Of a stretch of 42,672 bases of DNA, positions 1 through 9,775 are shown piece by piece (the first letter of the stretch is position 1; each line of letters opens with the position of its first letter). The stretch covers positions 1 through 42,672 of the forward strand of contig CAIPLM010000056.1 in assembly GCA_903865895.1 (NCBI GenBank), given 5' to 3'. The position numbers and the translations under genes are program-made. The notes beneath the pieces are model-generated. The model was not told the DNA's origin and searched no databases. It saw nothing but the letters and a program-made list of their open reading frames with translations. Source of the stretch: an uncultured Rhodospirillales bacterium. GTDB lineage: Bacteria; Pseudomonadota; Alphaproteobacteria; Acetobacterales; Acetobacteraceae.

Positions 1-316
1 CCGGCAATGCGAAATCCGGCGCATCGAGGCTTTCCAGCGCCTGGCGCCTTGCATCGGCGGCGATGCCGAGCGACCAGACCTGGCCGCCGGCGTCGGACAC
101 CGCGGGCGCCTCGATCAGCCGCCAGAACGCCGCGACATCCACCGCGTCACCGCGGCGCATGCTCGGCGGGATGGGGATGCACACCTCATCGCGGCACATG
201 CCCTCGGGCTTGGCCTCCCAGCCCGTGGCGGCGAGGCAATCCGCGGCATCGAGCCACAGCCCCTCACCATCGGGAACGTCATGCGTTCCCGTCTCGGTCA
301 AAACAATACGCGCCAT
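1..316 (-). CDS. Redoxin-like protein, N-terminal part (cut by window edge)
   Basis: This minus-strand frame opens with ATG at 316 and is still open at position 1, giving about 105 residues. A good ribosome site (AGGAGG) lies at 322-327. The visible protein starts MARIVLTETG and ends in APDFALP, which matches the usual start of an AhpC/TSA-type redoxin or thioredoxin-fold domain. The first ~95 residues would be a separate N-terminal extension containing two cysteines (CRDEVC). The redox-active site itself would lie outside the window, so the family is inferred from one short motif. Codon use and the ribosome site support a real gene. A function in peroxide reduction or thiol exchange is only possible, not shown. 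Confidence 0.6.
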   Translation of the reverse strand, partial: MARIVLTETGTHDVPDGEGLWLDAADCLAATGWEAKPEGMCRDEVCIPIPPSMRRGDAVDVAAFWRLIEAPAVSDAGGQVWSLGIAADARRQALESLDAPDFALP

Positions 317-379
317 ACCGATCCTCCTTGCGGAGATCAGCATGGCGCATAATGCGTAACGGTGAAAGCCGTCCGGGAA

Positions 380-451
380 TGGGCGGTGACGGTTTCGAAC
401 CGCCGACCCTCTCGGTGTAAACGAGACGCTCTACCGCTGAGCTAACCGCCC
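380..451 (-). tRNA. tRNA-Val (anticodon TAC)
   Basis: A complete cloverleaf reads on the minus strand. The acceptor GGGCGGT pairs with ACCGCCC, the D arm contains AGCTCAGCGGTAGAGC, the anticodon stem TCTCG/CGAGA encloses loop TTTACAC, and the T loop is GGTTCGAAACC. The anticodon TAC reads GUA valine codons. The discriminator is A. CCA is not encoded after it. Confidence 0.95.
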
Positions 452-472
452 GACACGAAGCAATCCTGCTGG

Positions 473-745
473 TTAGACCAGCGCGTCCTTCAGGCCCTTG
501 CCGGCCTTGAAGCGCACCGAGGTGGTGGCCGCGATGTCGATTTCGGCGCCGGTGCGCGGATCGCGCCCCTTGGAGGCCTTGCGCTGGGTGACGGCGAAGG
601 TGCCGAAACCGACCAGACGCACTTCCTCGCCCGCCTTCAAGGCGCCTTCGATGGCGGTAAGCACGGCATCAACCGCCTCACCCGCCTTGGCTTTCGGCAT
701 GTCGCCACGCGCCGCAACGGCAGCGATGAGATCCATCTTGTTCAC
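473..745 (-). CDS. hup: DNA-binding protein HU
   Basis: A 90-residue histone-like protein that bends and compacts DNA as a dimer. The conserved core VGFGTFAVTQRKASKGRDP followed by TGAEIDI and the C-terminal FKAGKGLKDAL are typical HU. I choose GTG at 745 over the internal ATG at 736 because the resulting MNKMDLIAAVAARG matches the family start, and AGGGGG lies about eight bases upstream. It is the last gene of the conserved tig-clpP-clpX-lon-hup order, but the 120-bp gap before it contains its own palindrome and a hairpin after lon, so it is probably transcribed separately. Nothing appears missing. Confidence 0.95.
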   Translation of the reverse strand: MNKMDLIAAVAARGDMPKAKAGEAVDAVLTAIEGALKAGEEVRLVGFGTFAVTQRKASKGRDPRTGAEIDIAATTSVRFKAGKGLKDALV

Positions 746-777
746 GTCTGAAGCCCCCTGGACTGGTCAAATCAACA

Positions 778-795
778 ATAAGCGAGGTCGCTTAT
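778..795. promoter_or_regulatory. 18-bp palindrome upstream of hup
   Basis: ATAAGCGAGGTCGCTTAT is a perfect 8-bp inverted repeat around a 2-bp centre, 33 bp before the hup start. An AT-rich stretch (TTGTCATTATCC on the minus strand) lies just upstream. Its position suits an operator for a dimeric regulator or a small hairpin in the leader. The binding protein is unknown. Confidence 0.4.
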
Positions 796-828
796 GGCTA
801 ATTACATGGATAATGACAACGGCAAGTA

Positions 829-858
829 GCAGCCCCGGCGCGCCGCGCCAAGGGCTGC
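829..858 (-). terminator. GC-rich hairpin after lon
   Basis: GCAGCCC (829-835) pairs with GGGCTGC (852-858), with further GGCGCG/CGCGCC pairing inside. It starts eight bases past the lon stop. There is no clear T-run behind it on the minus strand, so termination is plausible but the signal is incomplete. Confidence 0.4.
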
Positions 859-865
859 CTGCTTG

Positions 866-3415
866 TCAGTGCGGCAGGGCCGGGGTGGCCGGCGCTGCCT
901 GGGTGACGGCCGGTTCGGCCGGCTCCACCCATTCGATCGCCTCGGGCTTGCGCACGAGGGCCTGGCTGATCACGTCGTCCACATGGGCGACGGGGATCAG
1001 TTGCAGATGCTTCTTCACGTTGTCCGGAATTTCAGCGAGATCCTTCTCGTTGTCCTTCGGGATGAAGACCGTCTTGATACCGGCGCGCAGGGCGGCGAGC
1101 AGCTTCTCCTTCAGCCCGCCGATCGGCAGCACGCGGCCACGCAGCGTGATCTCACCGGTCATCGCCACGTCCCGCCGCACCGGAATACCGGTCAGCACGC
1201 TGACGATGGAGGTGGCCATGGCGATGCCGGCCGAGGGTCCGTCCTTCGGAGTAGCACCTTCCGGCACGTGGACGTGGATGTCCCGCTTCTCGAACAGCGT
1301 CGGCTTGATGCCGAAGCTGATGGAGCGGCTGCGCACATAGCTGAGCGCGGCCGAGACGCTCTCCTGCATCACATCGCCGAGCTTGCCGGTGTGCTTCACA
1401 TTGCCCTTGCCAGGCAGCATGACGCTTTCGATGGTGAGGATTTCGCCGCCGACTTCCGTCCAGGCCAGCCCCGTCACCACGCCTACCATGTCCTCCGCCT
1501 CGGCCTCGCCGAAGCGGAACTTGCGAACCCCCGCGTATTTCTCGAGGTTCTTGACGGTGATGGCGACCTTCTTGGCCTTGGCGGTGACGATCTCCTTCAC
1601 CGCCTTGCGGGCGAGGTTGGCGATCTCACGCTCCATGTTCCGCACGCCGGCCTCACGCGTGTAGTAGCGCACGAGATCGCGCAGCGCGTCCTCGCTGATG
1701 GAGAACTCGTCGGCCTTCAGGCTGTGCGCCTCGATTTGCTTGGAGATAAGGTGCCGCTTGGCGATCTCCACCTTCTCGTCCTCGGTGTAGCCGGCGATAC
1801 GGATGATCTCCATGCGGTCCATCAGCGGCTGCGGCATGCGCAGGCTGTTGGCCGTGGTGACGAACATCACGTCCGACAGGTCATAATCGACTTCGAGATA
1901 GTGGTCGGCGAAGGTGCTGTTCTGCTCGGGGTCGAGCACTTCGAGCAGCGCCGAAGAGGGGTCACCCCGCCAATCCGCGCCGAGTTTGTCGATTTCATCG
2001 AGCAGGAACAGCGGGTTGGAGGTCTTGGCCTTCTTCATGCCCTGAATGACCTTGCCGGGCATCGAGCCGATATAGGTGCGGCGATGGCCGCGCACCTCCG
2101 CCTCGTCCCGCACGCCGCCGAGCGACATGCGCACGAAGTTGCGGCCGGTGGCCTTGGCGATCGACTTGCCAAGCGAGGTCTTGCCGACGCCGGGCGGACC
2201 GACCAGGCAGAGGATCGGGCCGCGCATCTTGTCCGAGCGGGACTGCACGGCGAGGTATTCGAGGATGCGTTCCTTGACCTTGTCGAGCCCGTAGTGGTCG
2301 GCGTCCAGCACCTTCTCGGCGGCGTTGACGTCGTTCTTGACCTTGCTGCGCTTCTTCCAGGGGATCGAGAGGATCCAGTCGAGGTAGTTGCGCACCACGG
2401 TGGCTTCGGCGCTCATCGGGCTCATGCCCTTGAGCTTCTTCAGCTCGCCCAACGCCTTCTCGCGCGCTTCCTTGGAGAGCTTGGTCTTGTTGATCTTCTC
2501 CTCGAGTTCGGCCGTCTCGTCCTTGCCGTCCTCGCCCTCGCCGAGCTCCTTCTGGATCGCCTTCATCTGCTCGTTGAGGTAGTACTCGCGCTGCGTCTTC
2601 TCCATCTGCCGCTTCACGCGGCTGCGGATGCGCTTCTCGACCTGGAGCACGCCGATCTCGGATTCCATGTGCGCGAAAACGCGCTCAAGCCGGTCCCCGA
2701 TGCCCTGGATTTCCAGGAGATCCTGCTTCTCGTTGATCTTGAGGTTGAGGTGGCAGGCCACCGTATCGGCGAGCTTGGAGGGCTCCTCGATCTGGTTGAG
2801 CGATACCAGCACCTCAGGCGCGATCTTCTTGTTGAGCTTGATGTACTGCTCGAACTGGGTGACCACGGTGCGGCCGAGGGCTTCCAGCTCCTTCGCGACG
2901 CCGCCGATATCCGGCATCGCCTCGACGAAGGCCTCGAAATAGCTCTCGGTTTCCTTGAAGGCGGCGATGCGCGCGCGGCGGCCGCCTTCGACCAGCACCT
3001 TCACCGTGCCGTCCGGCAGCTTGAGCAGCTGCAGGATCGTGGAGACGGTGCCGATGCGATAGATGTCCTCGATCGAAGGATCGTCCTGCGAGGCATTTTT
3101 CTGCGCCACCAGCAGGATCTGCTTGTTCTCCTTCATCACCGCTTCCAGCGCGCGGACGGATTTCTCGCGCCCGACGAACAGCGGCACGATCATGTGCGGG
3201 AACACGACGATATCGCGCAGCGGCAGCACGGCCATCGCCTCGCCCGTCACCGGGGCGGCATCGCCGGCGGCTTTGGTCGCGGCGCGGGGCGCGCGAGCGG
3301 CCTTCGCCTTGGGAGCGGCGGCCTTGGGCGCGGTGACTTTCGCCGCAGCCTCGGGGGCAGCGTCGCTCGCAACGTCATCGGTGGTCGCGGGCTTGGGCTT
3401 CTTCTGATCCGACAT
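866..3415 (-). CDS. lon: ATP-dependent protease Lon
   Basis: An 849-residue AAA+ serine protease that degrades misfolded and regulatory proteins in the cytoplasm. In order: a lysine/alanine/proline-rich tail (about residues 1-62), the LON substrate-binding domain starting AVLPLRDIVVFPH, the AAA+ module with Walker A GPPGVGKTSLGKS and Walker B LFLLDEIDK, and the protease domain with catalytic Ser in KDGPSAGIAMA and Lys in GGLKEKLLAALRAG. The start at 3415 is set by AGGAGG at 3423-3428; the frame stays open for another 53 codons upstream but without a better ribosome site. E. coli Lon reaches the same LON domain after about a dozen residues, so the N-terminal tail is an addition. Downstream of clpX with a 213-bp gap, suggesting its own promoter. 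Confidence 0.97.
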   Translation of the reverse strand: MSDQKKPKPATTDDVASDAAPEAAAKVTAPKAAAPKAKAARAPRAATKAAGDAAPVTGEAMAVLPLRDIVVFPHMIVPLFVGREKSVRALEAVMKENKQILLVAQKNASQDDPSIEDIYRIGTVSTILQLLKLPDGTVKVLVEGGRRARIAAFKETESYFEAFVEAMPDIGGVAKELEALGRTVVTQFEQYIKLNKKIAPEVLVSLNQIEEPSKLADTVACHLNLKINEKQDLLEIQGIGDRLERVFAHMESEIGVLQVEKRIRSRVKRQMEKTQREYYLNEQMKAIQKELGEGEDGKDETAELEEKINKTKLSKEAREKALGELKKLKGMSPMSAEATVVRNYLDWILSIPWKKRSKVKNDVNAAEKVLDADHYGLDKVKERILEYLAVQSRSDKMRGPILCLVGPPGVGKTSLGKSIAKATGRNFVRMSLGGVRDEAEVRGHRRTYIGSMPGKVIQGMKKAKTSNPLFLLDEIDKLGADWRGDPSSALLEVLDPEQNSTFADHYLEVDYDLSDVMFVTTANSLRMPQPLMDRMEIIRIAGYTEDEKVEIAKRHLISKQIEAHSLKADEFSISEDALRDLVRYYTREAGVRNMEREIANLARKAVKEIVTAKAKKVAITVKNLEKYAGVRKFRFGEAEAEDMVGVVTGLAWTEVGGEILTIESVMLPGKGNVKHTGKLGDVMQESVSAALSYVRSRSISFGIKPTLFEKRDIHVHVPEGATPKDGPSAGIAMATSIVSVLTGIPVRRDVAMTGEITLRGRVLPIGGLKEKLLAALRAGIKTVFIPKDNEKDLAEIPDNVKKHLQLIPVAHVDDVISQALVRKPEAIEWVEPAEPAVTQAAPATPALPH

Positions 3416-3628
3416 AACTCGACCTCCTACAGGACAGTCCTTCGCAGCACGCCCTGGCATCAGGCACGAACCGCATCTTCGATGGTGGAACCCGGCGCCC
3501 CTCCTGGGCACACCGGAAACGCCGGCCAGCGAATTGAACAGCCCGGATATCGGCACGCCCCGGACGTGCCACAAGACCTAGAACTCAGCGCTGCTGCCAT
3601 GCCGGGACATGGCGGCAGGTTTGGGCGG

Positions 3629-4879
<1,251 letters not shown>

Positions 4880-4927
4880 GGGCACCCCTGGCCCGGCTCT
4901 CCGGGCGCGCAAGACGGCGAGTGTAGC

Positions 4928-4945
4928 CGCCCCTCACGAGGGGCG
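4928..4945. other. GC hairpin between clpP and clpX
   Basis: CGCCCC (4928-4933) pairs with GGGGCG (4940-4945) around a 6-nt loop. No T-run follows on either strand. It may attenuate or set the clpP:clpX ratio, or it may protect the clpP mRNA end; neither is shown. Confidence 0.35.
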
Positions 4946-4970
4946 ACAAGCAGTGGAATCAGCAATGTGA

Positions 4971-5615
4971 TCAGCTCTTCGCGTCCGAATCGGACGGAAG
5001 CGGGCGGTTTGCCACCACCTCGTCGATCAGGCCGAACGCTTTGGCCTCATCGGCGGTGAGGTAGGTGTCGCGCTCCATGTTCTTCTCGATCTCCTCGATG
5101 CTCTGCCCGGTGTGGTGGACATACATCTTGTTGAGACGCTCGCGCGTCTTGAGGATCTCGCGCGCCTGGATGGCGATATCGGTCGCCTGGCCCTGAGCGC
5201 CGCCGGAGGGCTGATGGATCATCACCTGGCTATTGGGCAGGGCGAAACGCTTACCCTTGGCGCCGGCGGTGAGCAGCAGCGAGCCCATCGAGGCAGCCAT
5301 GCCAACGCACAGCGTCGATACCGGGCTGCGGATGTACTGCATGGTGTCGTAGATCGCGAGGCCGGCCGAAACCACGCCGCCCGGGGAATTGATATAGAAG
5401 GAGATGTCCTTGGAGGGGTTCTCGCTCTCCAGGAACAGCAGCTGCGCGCACAGCAGGCTCGCCACCTGGTCGTAGACCGGGCCGGTGAGGAATATGATGC
5501 GCTCCTTCAAAAGGCGCGAATAGATGTCGTAGGCGCGCTCGCCGCGAGCGGTCTGCTCCACGACCATGGGAACGAGACCGTTATTGTAGATCTCGACCGG
5601 ACTGCGATCCTGCAT
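4971..5615 (-). CDS. clpP: ATP-dependent Clp protease proteolytic subunit ClpP
   Basis: A 214-residue serine peptidase that forms the double-heptamer chamber of ClpXP. The catalytic triad is visible: Ser109 in GMAASMGS, His134 in VMIHQPSGG, and Asp183 in ERDTYL. A short N-terminal propeptide-like stretch precedes the mature fold. ATG at 5615 has AGGGG seven bases upstream. Its place between tig and clpX is the usual order, and the product works directly with ClpX. Confidence 0.97.
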   Translation of the reverse strand: MQDRSPVEIYNNGLVPMVVEQTARGERAYDIYSRLLKERIIFLTGPVYDQVASLLCAQLLFLESENPSKDISFYINSPGGVVSAGLAIYDTMQYIRSPVSTLCVGMAASMGSLLLTAGAKGKRFALPNSQVMIHQPSGGAQGQATDIAIQAREILKTRERLNKMYVHHTGQSIEEIEKNMERDTYLTADEAKAFGLIDEVVANRPLPSDSDAKS

Positions 5616-5730
5616 GCTCTAACCCCTGGCTCCACGAAACCCCGATCCGGCGGTGCACCGATGCCGTGCACATTGCGCCGAATGGGGTCAATGCTACGTA
5701 AATAGGGCCCCGATCGCGCCGTGTCAGCCC

Positions 5731-5749
5731 GGCGGGGCGCCGCCCCGCC
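5731..5749. terminator. Strong GC hairpin between tig and clpP
   Basis: GGCGGGGC (5731-5738) pairs perfectly with GCCCCGCC (5742-5749) around a 3-nt loop, 19 bp after the tig stop. It is followed by GTTTAT on the plus strand but by no T-run on the minus strand, so it is a partial terminator or mRNA-stabilising hairpin at most. Confidence 0.4.
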
Positions 5750-5767
5750 GTTTATCCGGGCGGAGGA

Positions 5768-7096
5768 TCAGCCGGCGGGTTCCGGCTCTTTCGTGAGTTC
5801 CTCAACGGAAACAACGTTTTCCGTGACCTTGGCGAGCTCGAGTACGAAGTCGACCACCTTCTCCTCGAGAATCGGGCCGCGCAGGGACTCGGCGGCTTGC
5901 GGATTCTTGCGGAAGAAATCCATCACCATCTGTTCCTGGCCCTGGTAGCGCGCCGCCTCGGCCCGCATCGCCCGGGTCATCTCCTCGGGAGCGACCGTGA
6001 TGTTGTGCACCCGGCCGATCTCGGAAAGCATGAGGCCAAGCTTCACGCGGCGCTCGGAAATGGCGCGATATTCCGCCTTCAGGGTATCCTCGTCCTTCGC
6101 CTTGTCGGCCTCATCGATCTCGCCCTGGGCCCTGTCGGCCTCGACGCGCTGCCAGATGGTGTCGAACTCGGCGGTGACCATGCTCTCGGGCGCCGGGAAG
6201 GTCGCGAGGCCGGCCAGCGCATCGAGCAATGCGCGCTTGATGCGGCTGCGCGAGACGTTGTCGTATTCGCGCTGCATCTGGCCGGAGATCAGGTCCCGCA
6301 CGCGGGCGATCTCATCGAAGCCGAGGCGCTTGGCCAACTCGTCGTCGATCGCCGGCACCGTGCGCTGCTTCAGCGCCTTGGCGGTGATATCGAACGTCGC
6401 GGCCTTGCCGGCGAGTTCCTTCGCGCCGTACTCCTCGGGGAAGGTCACGTTGATCGTGCGGCTCTCGCCTGGCGACATGCCCTCGACCTGCTCGGTGAAG
6501 CCGGGAATGAAGCCCGTTCCGCCGACCTCGACGTCAATCCCCTCGGCGGTGCCGCCCTGGAAGGGCTCGCCGTCGATCTTGCCGATGAAGTCAACCGAGA
6601 GAATGTCACCCGTTACCGCCGGGCGAACCTCGTCCACCACCACCGAATCGGCGTTGCGGGTGGCGATCTCGGTGAGCGCCTTGTCCACCGCCTCGGCGTC
6701 CGGAGCGGCCTTCAGGCGGGTGAGCTCGATGGCGCCGAAATCGGGCAGTTTGATCTCGGGCAGCAGCTCAACCTCGACGTTGAACGCCAGGTCCTTGCCC
6801 TCGTCGAGCGAGACCACGTCCACCTTCGGCTGCTGCGCCGGGCGCAGTCCGCGATCGGTCAGCACCTGCTGGGTGGCGCTGTTGACACTCTCCTCAAGCA
6901 CCTCAGCCATGACGGCGGTGCCGAACCGCTTGGTGATGACGGCGGCCGGAACCTTGCCCGGACGGAAGCCGGGGATATTGGCGGTGCGGCCGATCTCGGC
7001 CAGGCGCTTGGAGCGGCGCGCGCCGATATCATCGGCGGGAACAACCACACTCCAGGCGCGCTTGAGCCCGTCGGAAAGCGTCTCGGTGACCTGCAT
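5768..7096 (-). CDS. tig: Trigger factor (ribosome-associated chaperone/PPIase)
   Basis: A 442-residue chaperone that binds the ribosome exit tunnel. The N-terminal ribosome-binding domain carries the signature-like GFRPGKVP (about residues 44-51). The FKBP-type PPIase core is visible as GDILSVDFIGKIDGEPFQGG. The C-terminal helical arms follow. ATG at 7096 has AGGA close upstream and GAGGG a little further away. It opens the tig-clpP-clpX-lon series, which works together in folding and turnover of new proteins. Length is typical for alphaproteobacteria. Confidence 0.96.
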   Translation of the reverse strand: MQVTETLSDGLKRAWSVVVPADDIGARRSKRLAEIGRTANIPGFRPGKVPAAVITKRFGTAVMAEVLEESVNSATQQVLTDRGLRPAQQPKVDVVSLDEGKDLAFNVEVELLPEIKLPDFGAIELTRLKAAPDAEAVDKALTEIATRNADSVVVDEVRPAVTGDILSVDFIGKIDGEPFQGGTAEGIDVEVGGTGFIPGFTEQVEGMSPGESRTINVTFPEEYGAKELAGKAATFDITAKALKQRTVPAIDDELAKRLGFDEIARVRDLISGQMQREYDNVSRSRIKRALLDALAGLATFPAPESMVTAEFDTIWQRVEADRAQGEIDEADKAKDEDTLKAEYRAISERRVKLGLMLSEIGRVHNITVAPEEMTRAMRAEAARYQGQEQMVMDFFRKNPQAAESLRGPILEEKVVDFVLELAKVTENVVSVEELTKEPEPAG

Positions 7097-7138
7097 GTCC
7101 TAGAAAACCCTCAGTAAGTACGCCCGGTACGGCCAGGG

Positions 7139-7223
<85 letters not shown>

Positions 7224-7303
7224 CCGCGAAATCCCTGCCCGCGACCGTGAACGGGCGCATCTAGCGCAGTGGCGGCGGCGTCACAAGGGCACGCCGGCCG
7301 ATT

Positions 7304-8764
7304 CTAGTCGGAAGCGATGTCCGGCAGCATGTCGGCCAGCAGCACGGTGCCGCTCCATTCCCGCATCACCGCCGCGGCGGCATCGCGCTCCGCGGGCGTC
7401 CCCTTCACCACCACATCGGGCCGGAGCATGCGGATCATCTCCTCCGCCGCCTCGGCGGTATCGACCACCACCAGATCGACCGCGGGGAGGCTCGCCAGCC
7501 GGGCGGCACGCACCGCCTCGGTCTGATGCGGCCGGGTCTCGCCCTTGGCGCGGCGCAGCATCGCGTCGCCCTGCACGCCGACCACCAGCCGGTCACAGGC
7601 GCCATGGGCCTGCTCGATGAGGTGGACATGGCCGGGCTTCAGCGGATCGAAGGCGCCATCGGTATAGCCGGTGCGCCAGCCGCTGCGCCGCCAGCGCTCG
7701 GTGAGCCGGCCGGCAACCTCACGGGTGACGATTTTGCGCAGCGCTCCGGCGGAGGGCGAGATCGCCGCCAGCAGGTCACTCTCCCGCACCACCGCGGTGC
7801 CGATCTTGCCCACCACGATTCCGGCGGCGATGTTGGCGAGCCGGGTCGCCAACCGCAGCGAGAGCCCGGTGGCAAGCCCGGCCCCGAGCGTGGCGAGCGC
7901 GGTATCGCCGGTGCCGGCGATGTCGAACACCTCAGCCGATTCGGCGGGGAAATGCACCGCCCCCTCGGCATCGGCCAGCGTCATGCCATCCTCCCCGCGG
8001 GTGACCAGCACGGCGCCGAAGCTGTGGCGGGCGCGCAGCACGGCGGCGGCGGCGGCCACCGGCCCATCGCCCTCGGTCGGCATGCCCGTAGCGGCGGCGA
8101 GGTCACGCGCGGCGGCGAGCACCACATGCACCCCGGCGTAGCGCGAATAATCGGAGCCATGCACGTCGGCCACCACACGGCGCCCGGCGGCCAGGGCGGC
8201 GGCGATCAGCAGGCCCGGCGTCTCCCCCGCCAGCACGCCCTTGCGATAATCGGAGAGAATAACCACCGACGTCGCGGCCATCGCGTCGCGCGCTATCTTG
8301 AGCATCCGCTCGGCGAGCTTCGGGTGCACCGGCCGGTTGTCCTCGCGGTCGGCCCGCATGATCTGGTGGCCCTGCACGGTGCGCCCCTGGGCGACGAAGC
8401 GGGTTTTGAGCGTGGTGATCCGCCGCCCCTGCACCAGCATCCAGGGCTCCACCCCCTGCTGCCCGCCGACCAGGCCGGTGAGATCCCCCCCCGCCTCGTC
8501 ATCGCCGATGATGGAGACGAAGGCGACGGCGGCTCCGAGCGCGCCGAGGTTGCGCACCACATTGGCCGCCCCCCCGGGAAGCGCCAGCTCATTCTCGATC
8601 CTGAGCACCGGAACCGGTGCCTCCGGGCTGATGCGATCCACCGAGCCATAGACGTAGCGATCCAGCATGGCGTCGCCGACCACCAGAACGCGGGCATTGG
8701 CCAGACGGCGCACCCCGGCACTCAGTTCGACCGAGTCGGCGTCTCCAGCGGCGCTTGAAGTCAT
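7304..8764 (-). CDS. hldE: HldE-like bifunctional heptose kinase/adenylyltransferase, C-domain altered
   Basis: A 486-residue protein with the two-domain layout of HldE, which makes ADP-heptose for lipopolysaccharide core. The N-terminal PfkB kinase domain is convincing: ISPEAPVPVL and GGAANVVRNLGALGA, then the anion-hole/catalytic motif AGTGDT (GTGD rather than the commoner GAGD). The C-terminal nucleotidyltransferase domain is odd. Where HldE usually has GCFD followed by HxGH, this has GAFD (residues 370-373) and KPGH (376-379), losing the first His. The end stops soon after VVVKG, without the usual GYSTT-like tail. The kinase step is likely intact; the adenylyl-transfer step is doubtful. 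ATG at 8764 is preferred (GGAG just upstream); an ATG at 8815 has AAGG too close. Confidence 0.8.
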   Translation of the reverse strand: MTSSAAGDADSVELSAGVRRLANARVLVVGDAMLDRYVYGSVDRISPEAPVPVLRIENELALPGGAANVVRNLGALGAAVAFVSIIGDDEAGGDLTGLVGGQQGVEPWMLVQGRRITTLKTRFVAQGRTVQGHQIMRADREDNRPVHPKLAERMLKIARDAMAATSVVILSDYRKGVLAGETPGLLIAAALAAGRRVVADVHGSDYSRYAGVHVVLAAARDLAAATGMPTEGDGPVAAAAAVLRARHSFGAVLVTRGEDGMTLADAEGAVHFPAESAEVFDIAGTGDTALATLGAGLATGLSLRLATRLANIAAGIVVGKIGTAVVRESDLLAAISPSAGALRKIVTREVAGRLTERWRRSGWRTGYTDGAFDPLKPGHVHLIEQAHGACDRLVVGVQGDAMLRRAKGETRPHQTEAVRAARLASLPAVDLVVVDTAEAAEEMIRMLRPDVVVKGTPAERDAAAAVMREWSGTVLLADMLPDIASD

Positions 8765-8890
8765 GCTCCGGCCCTTTCGGCGTTCAGGCGGGAAAGCGCT
8801 GCGATCCCGCCGCATACCCTTGTTTTACAGGCAGTTGCCGGCCTGCCATCGCCCCGCTGTACCCCTCCGCGCCGGCCGTTGCAAGCGGCG

Positions 8891-9655
8891 TCAACTCCGC
8901 AGGAACGCGACGTCGCCGCCCTCCAGCACCGCGCAGGTCAAATCGCCGCCCAGCACCGCGCCGGTATCGATGCCGATGCGATGGCGGCGAACGGTGGGCT
9001 CATGCGCCGGCGTATGGCCATGCACCACCACGCACTCCCTGGCGCCATCGAAGGAGAGGAAGGGCTCGCGGATCCACAGCATGTCCTCGCGGGTCTGGCT
9101 GTGCAGCGCAACGCCCGGCCGCAGCCCGGCATGAACGAACACATAAGTGCCGATCCGCTGCGCAATCGACAATCCCCGCATCGTGCCGAGCTGGCGGGGC
9201 GGGATGCCCGCCTCCCAGGAAGCCGGCGGATCGCGCCAGGACAGGCCCCAGGCCATCAGCGTCTCGCCGCCGCCATTGCGTAGCCAGTGGGTCGCCTCCT
9301 CCCGCCGCCCGCCGCCGAGCGCGGTGAGCAGCATGTCCTCATGGTTGCCCATCAGATTGGCCACCTTCAGCCCGGGCGCCCGATCGATCGGCCGGGCGAT
9401 CCGCTCCAGCACGGCAGCCGAATCCGGGCCTCGATCGATGTAGTCGCCGAGATGAATCACCAGTGGGTTGGCCACCGGATGCGCCGCGAGGTCATCCACG
9501 ATGATCGCATGCATCGCCGCCAGCCGGTCGTCGCAGCCATGCACGTCGCCGATCGCGTAGACGCGCACGCCCGGCGGCAGCCAGCCCGGAAAATCGGCGC
9601 CATCATAGTCGGGGCCAGTCGGTGATGAGGCGGCGGGTAATGGATCGGTAACCAT
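8891..9655 (-). CDS. PPP-family metallophosphoesterase
   Basis: A 254-residue protein with the complete PPP phosphatase metal-binding signature in order: GDVHGCDDRL, GDYIDRGPDS, GNHED, and late VHGHTP. These motifs hold two metals and serve phosphate-ester hydrolysis, in either bacterial protein serine/threonine phosphatases or ApaH-like nucleotide phosphatases. The substrate cannot be told from sequence. ATG at 9655 gives MVTDPLPAASS; the ribosome site is weak. The frame is open far upstream into opposite-strand genes, but that part is compositional. It lies 126 bp upstream of hldE on the same strand, so they may be cotranscribed. Confidence 0.88.
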   Translation of the reverse strand: MVTDPLPAASSPTGPDYDGADFPGWLPPGVRVYAIGDVHGCDDRLAAMHAIIVDDLAAHPVANPLVIHLGDYIDRGPDSAAVLERIARPIDRAPGLKVANLMGNHEDMLLTALGGGRREEATHWLRNGGGETLMAWGLSWRDPPASWEAGIPPRQLGTMRGLSIAQRIGTYVFVHAGLRPGVALHSQTREDMLWIREPFLSFDGARECVVVHGHTPAHEPTVRRHRIGIDTGAVLGGDLTCAVLEGGDVAFLRS

Positions 9656-9775
9656 CTGCGGGCAACCTAGCGCCGCGATCCGCCCGGCGCGAGAGCCGGA
9701 ACGCGGCGGATCCGCTGAAAAGAGGATGAATATGGCCCTTCCGCCGGAAAATCCGGCCCACACCGGCCGCCGGGC

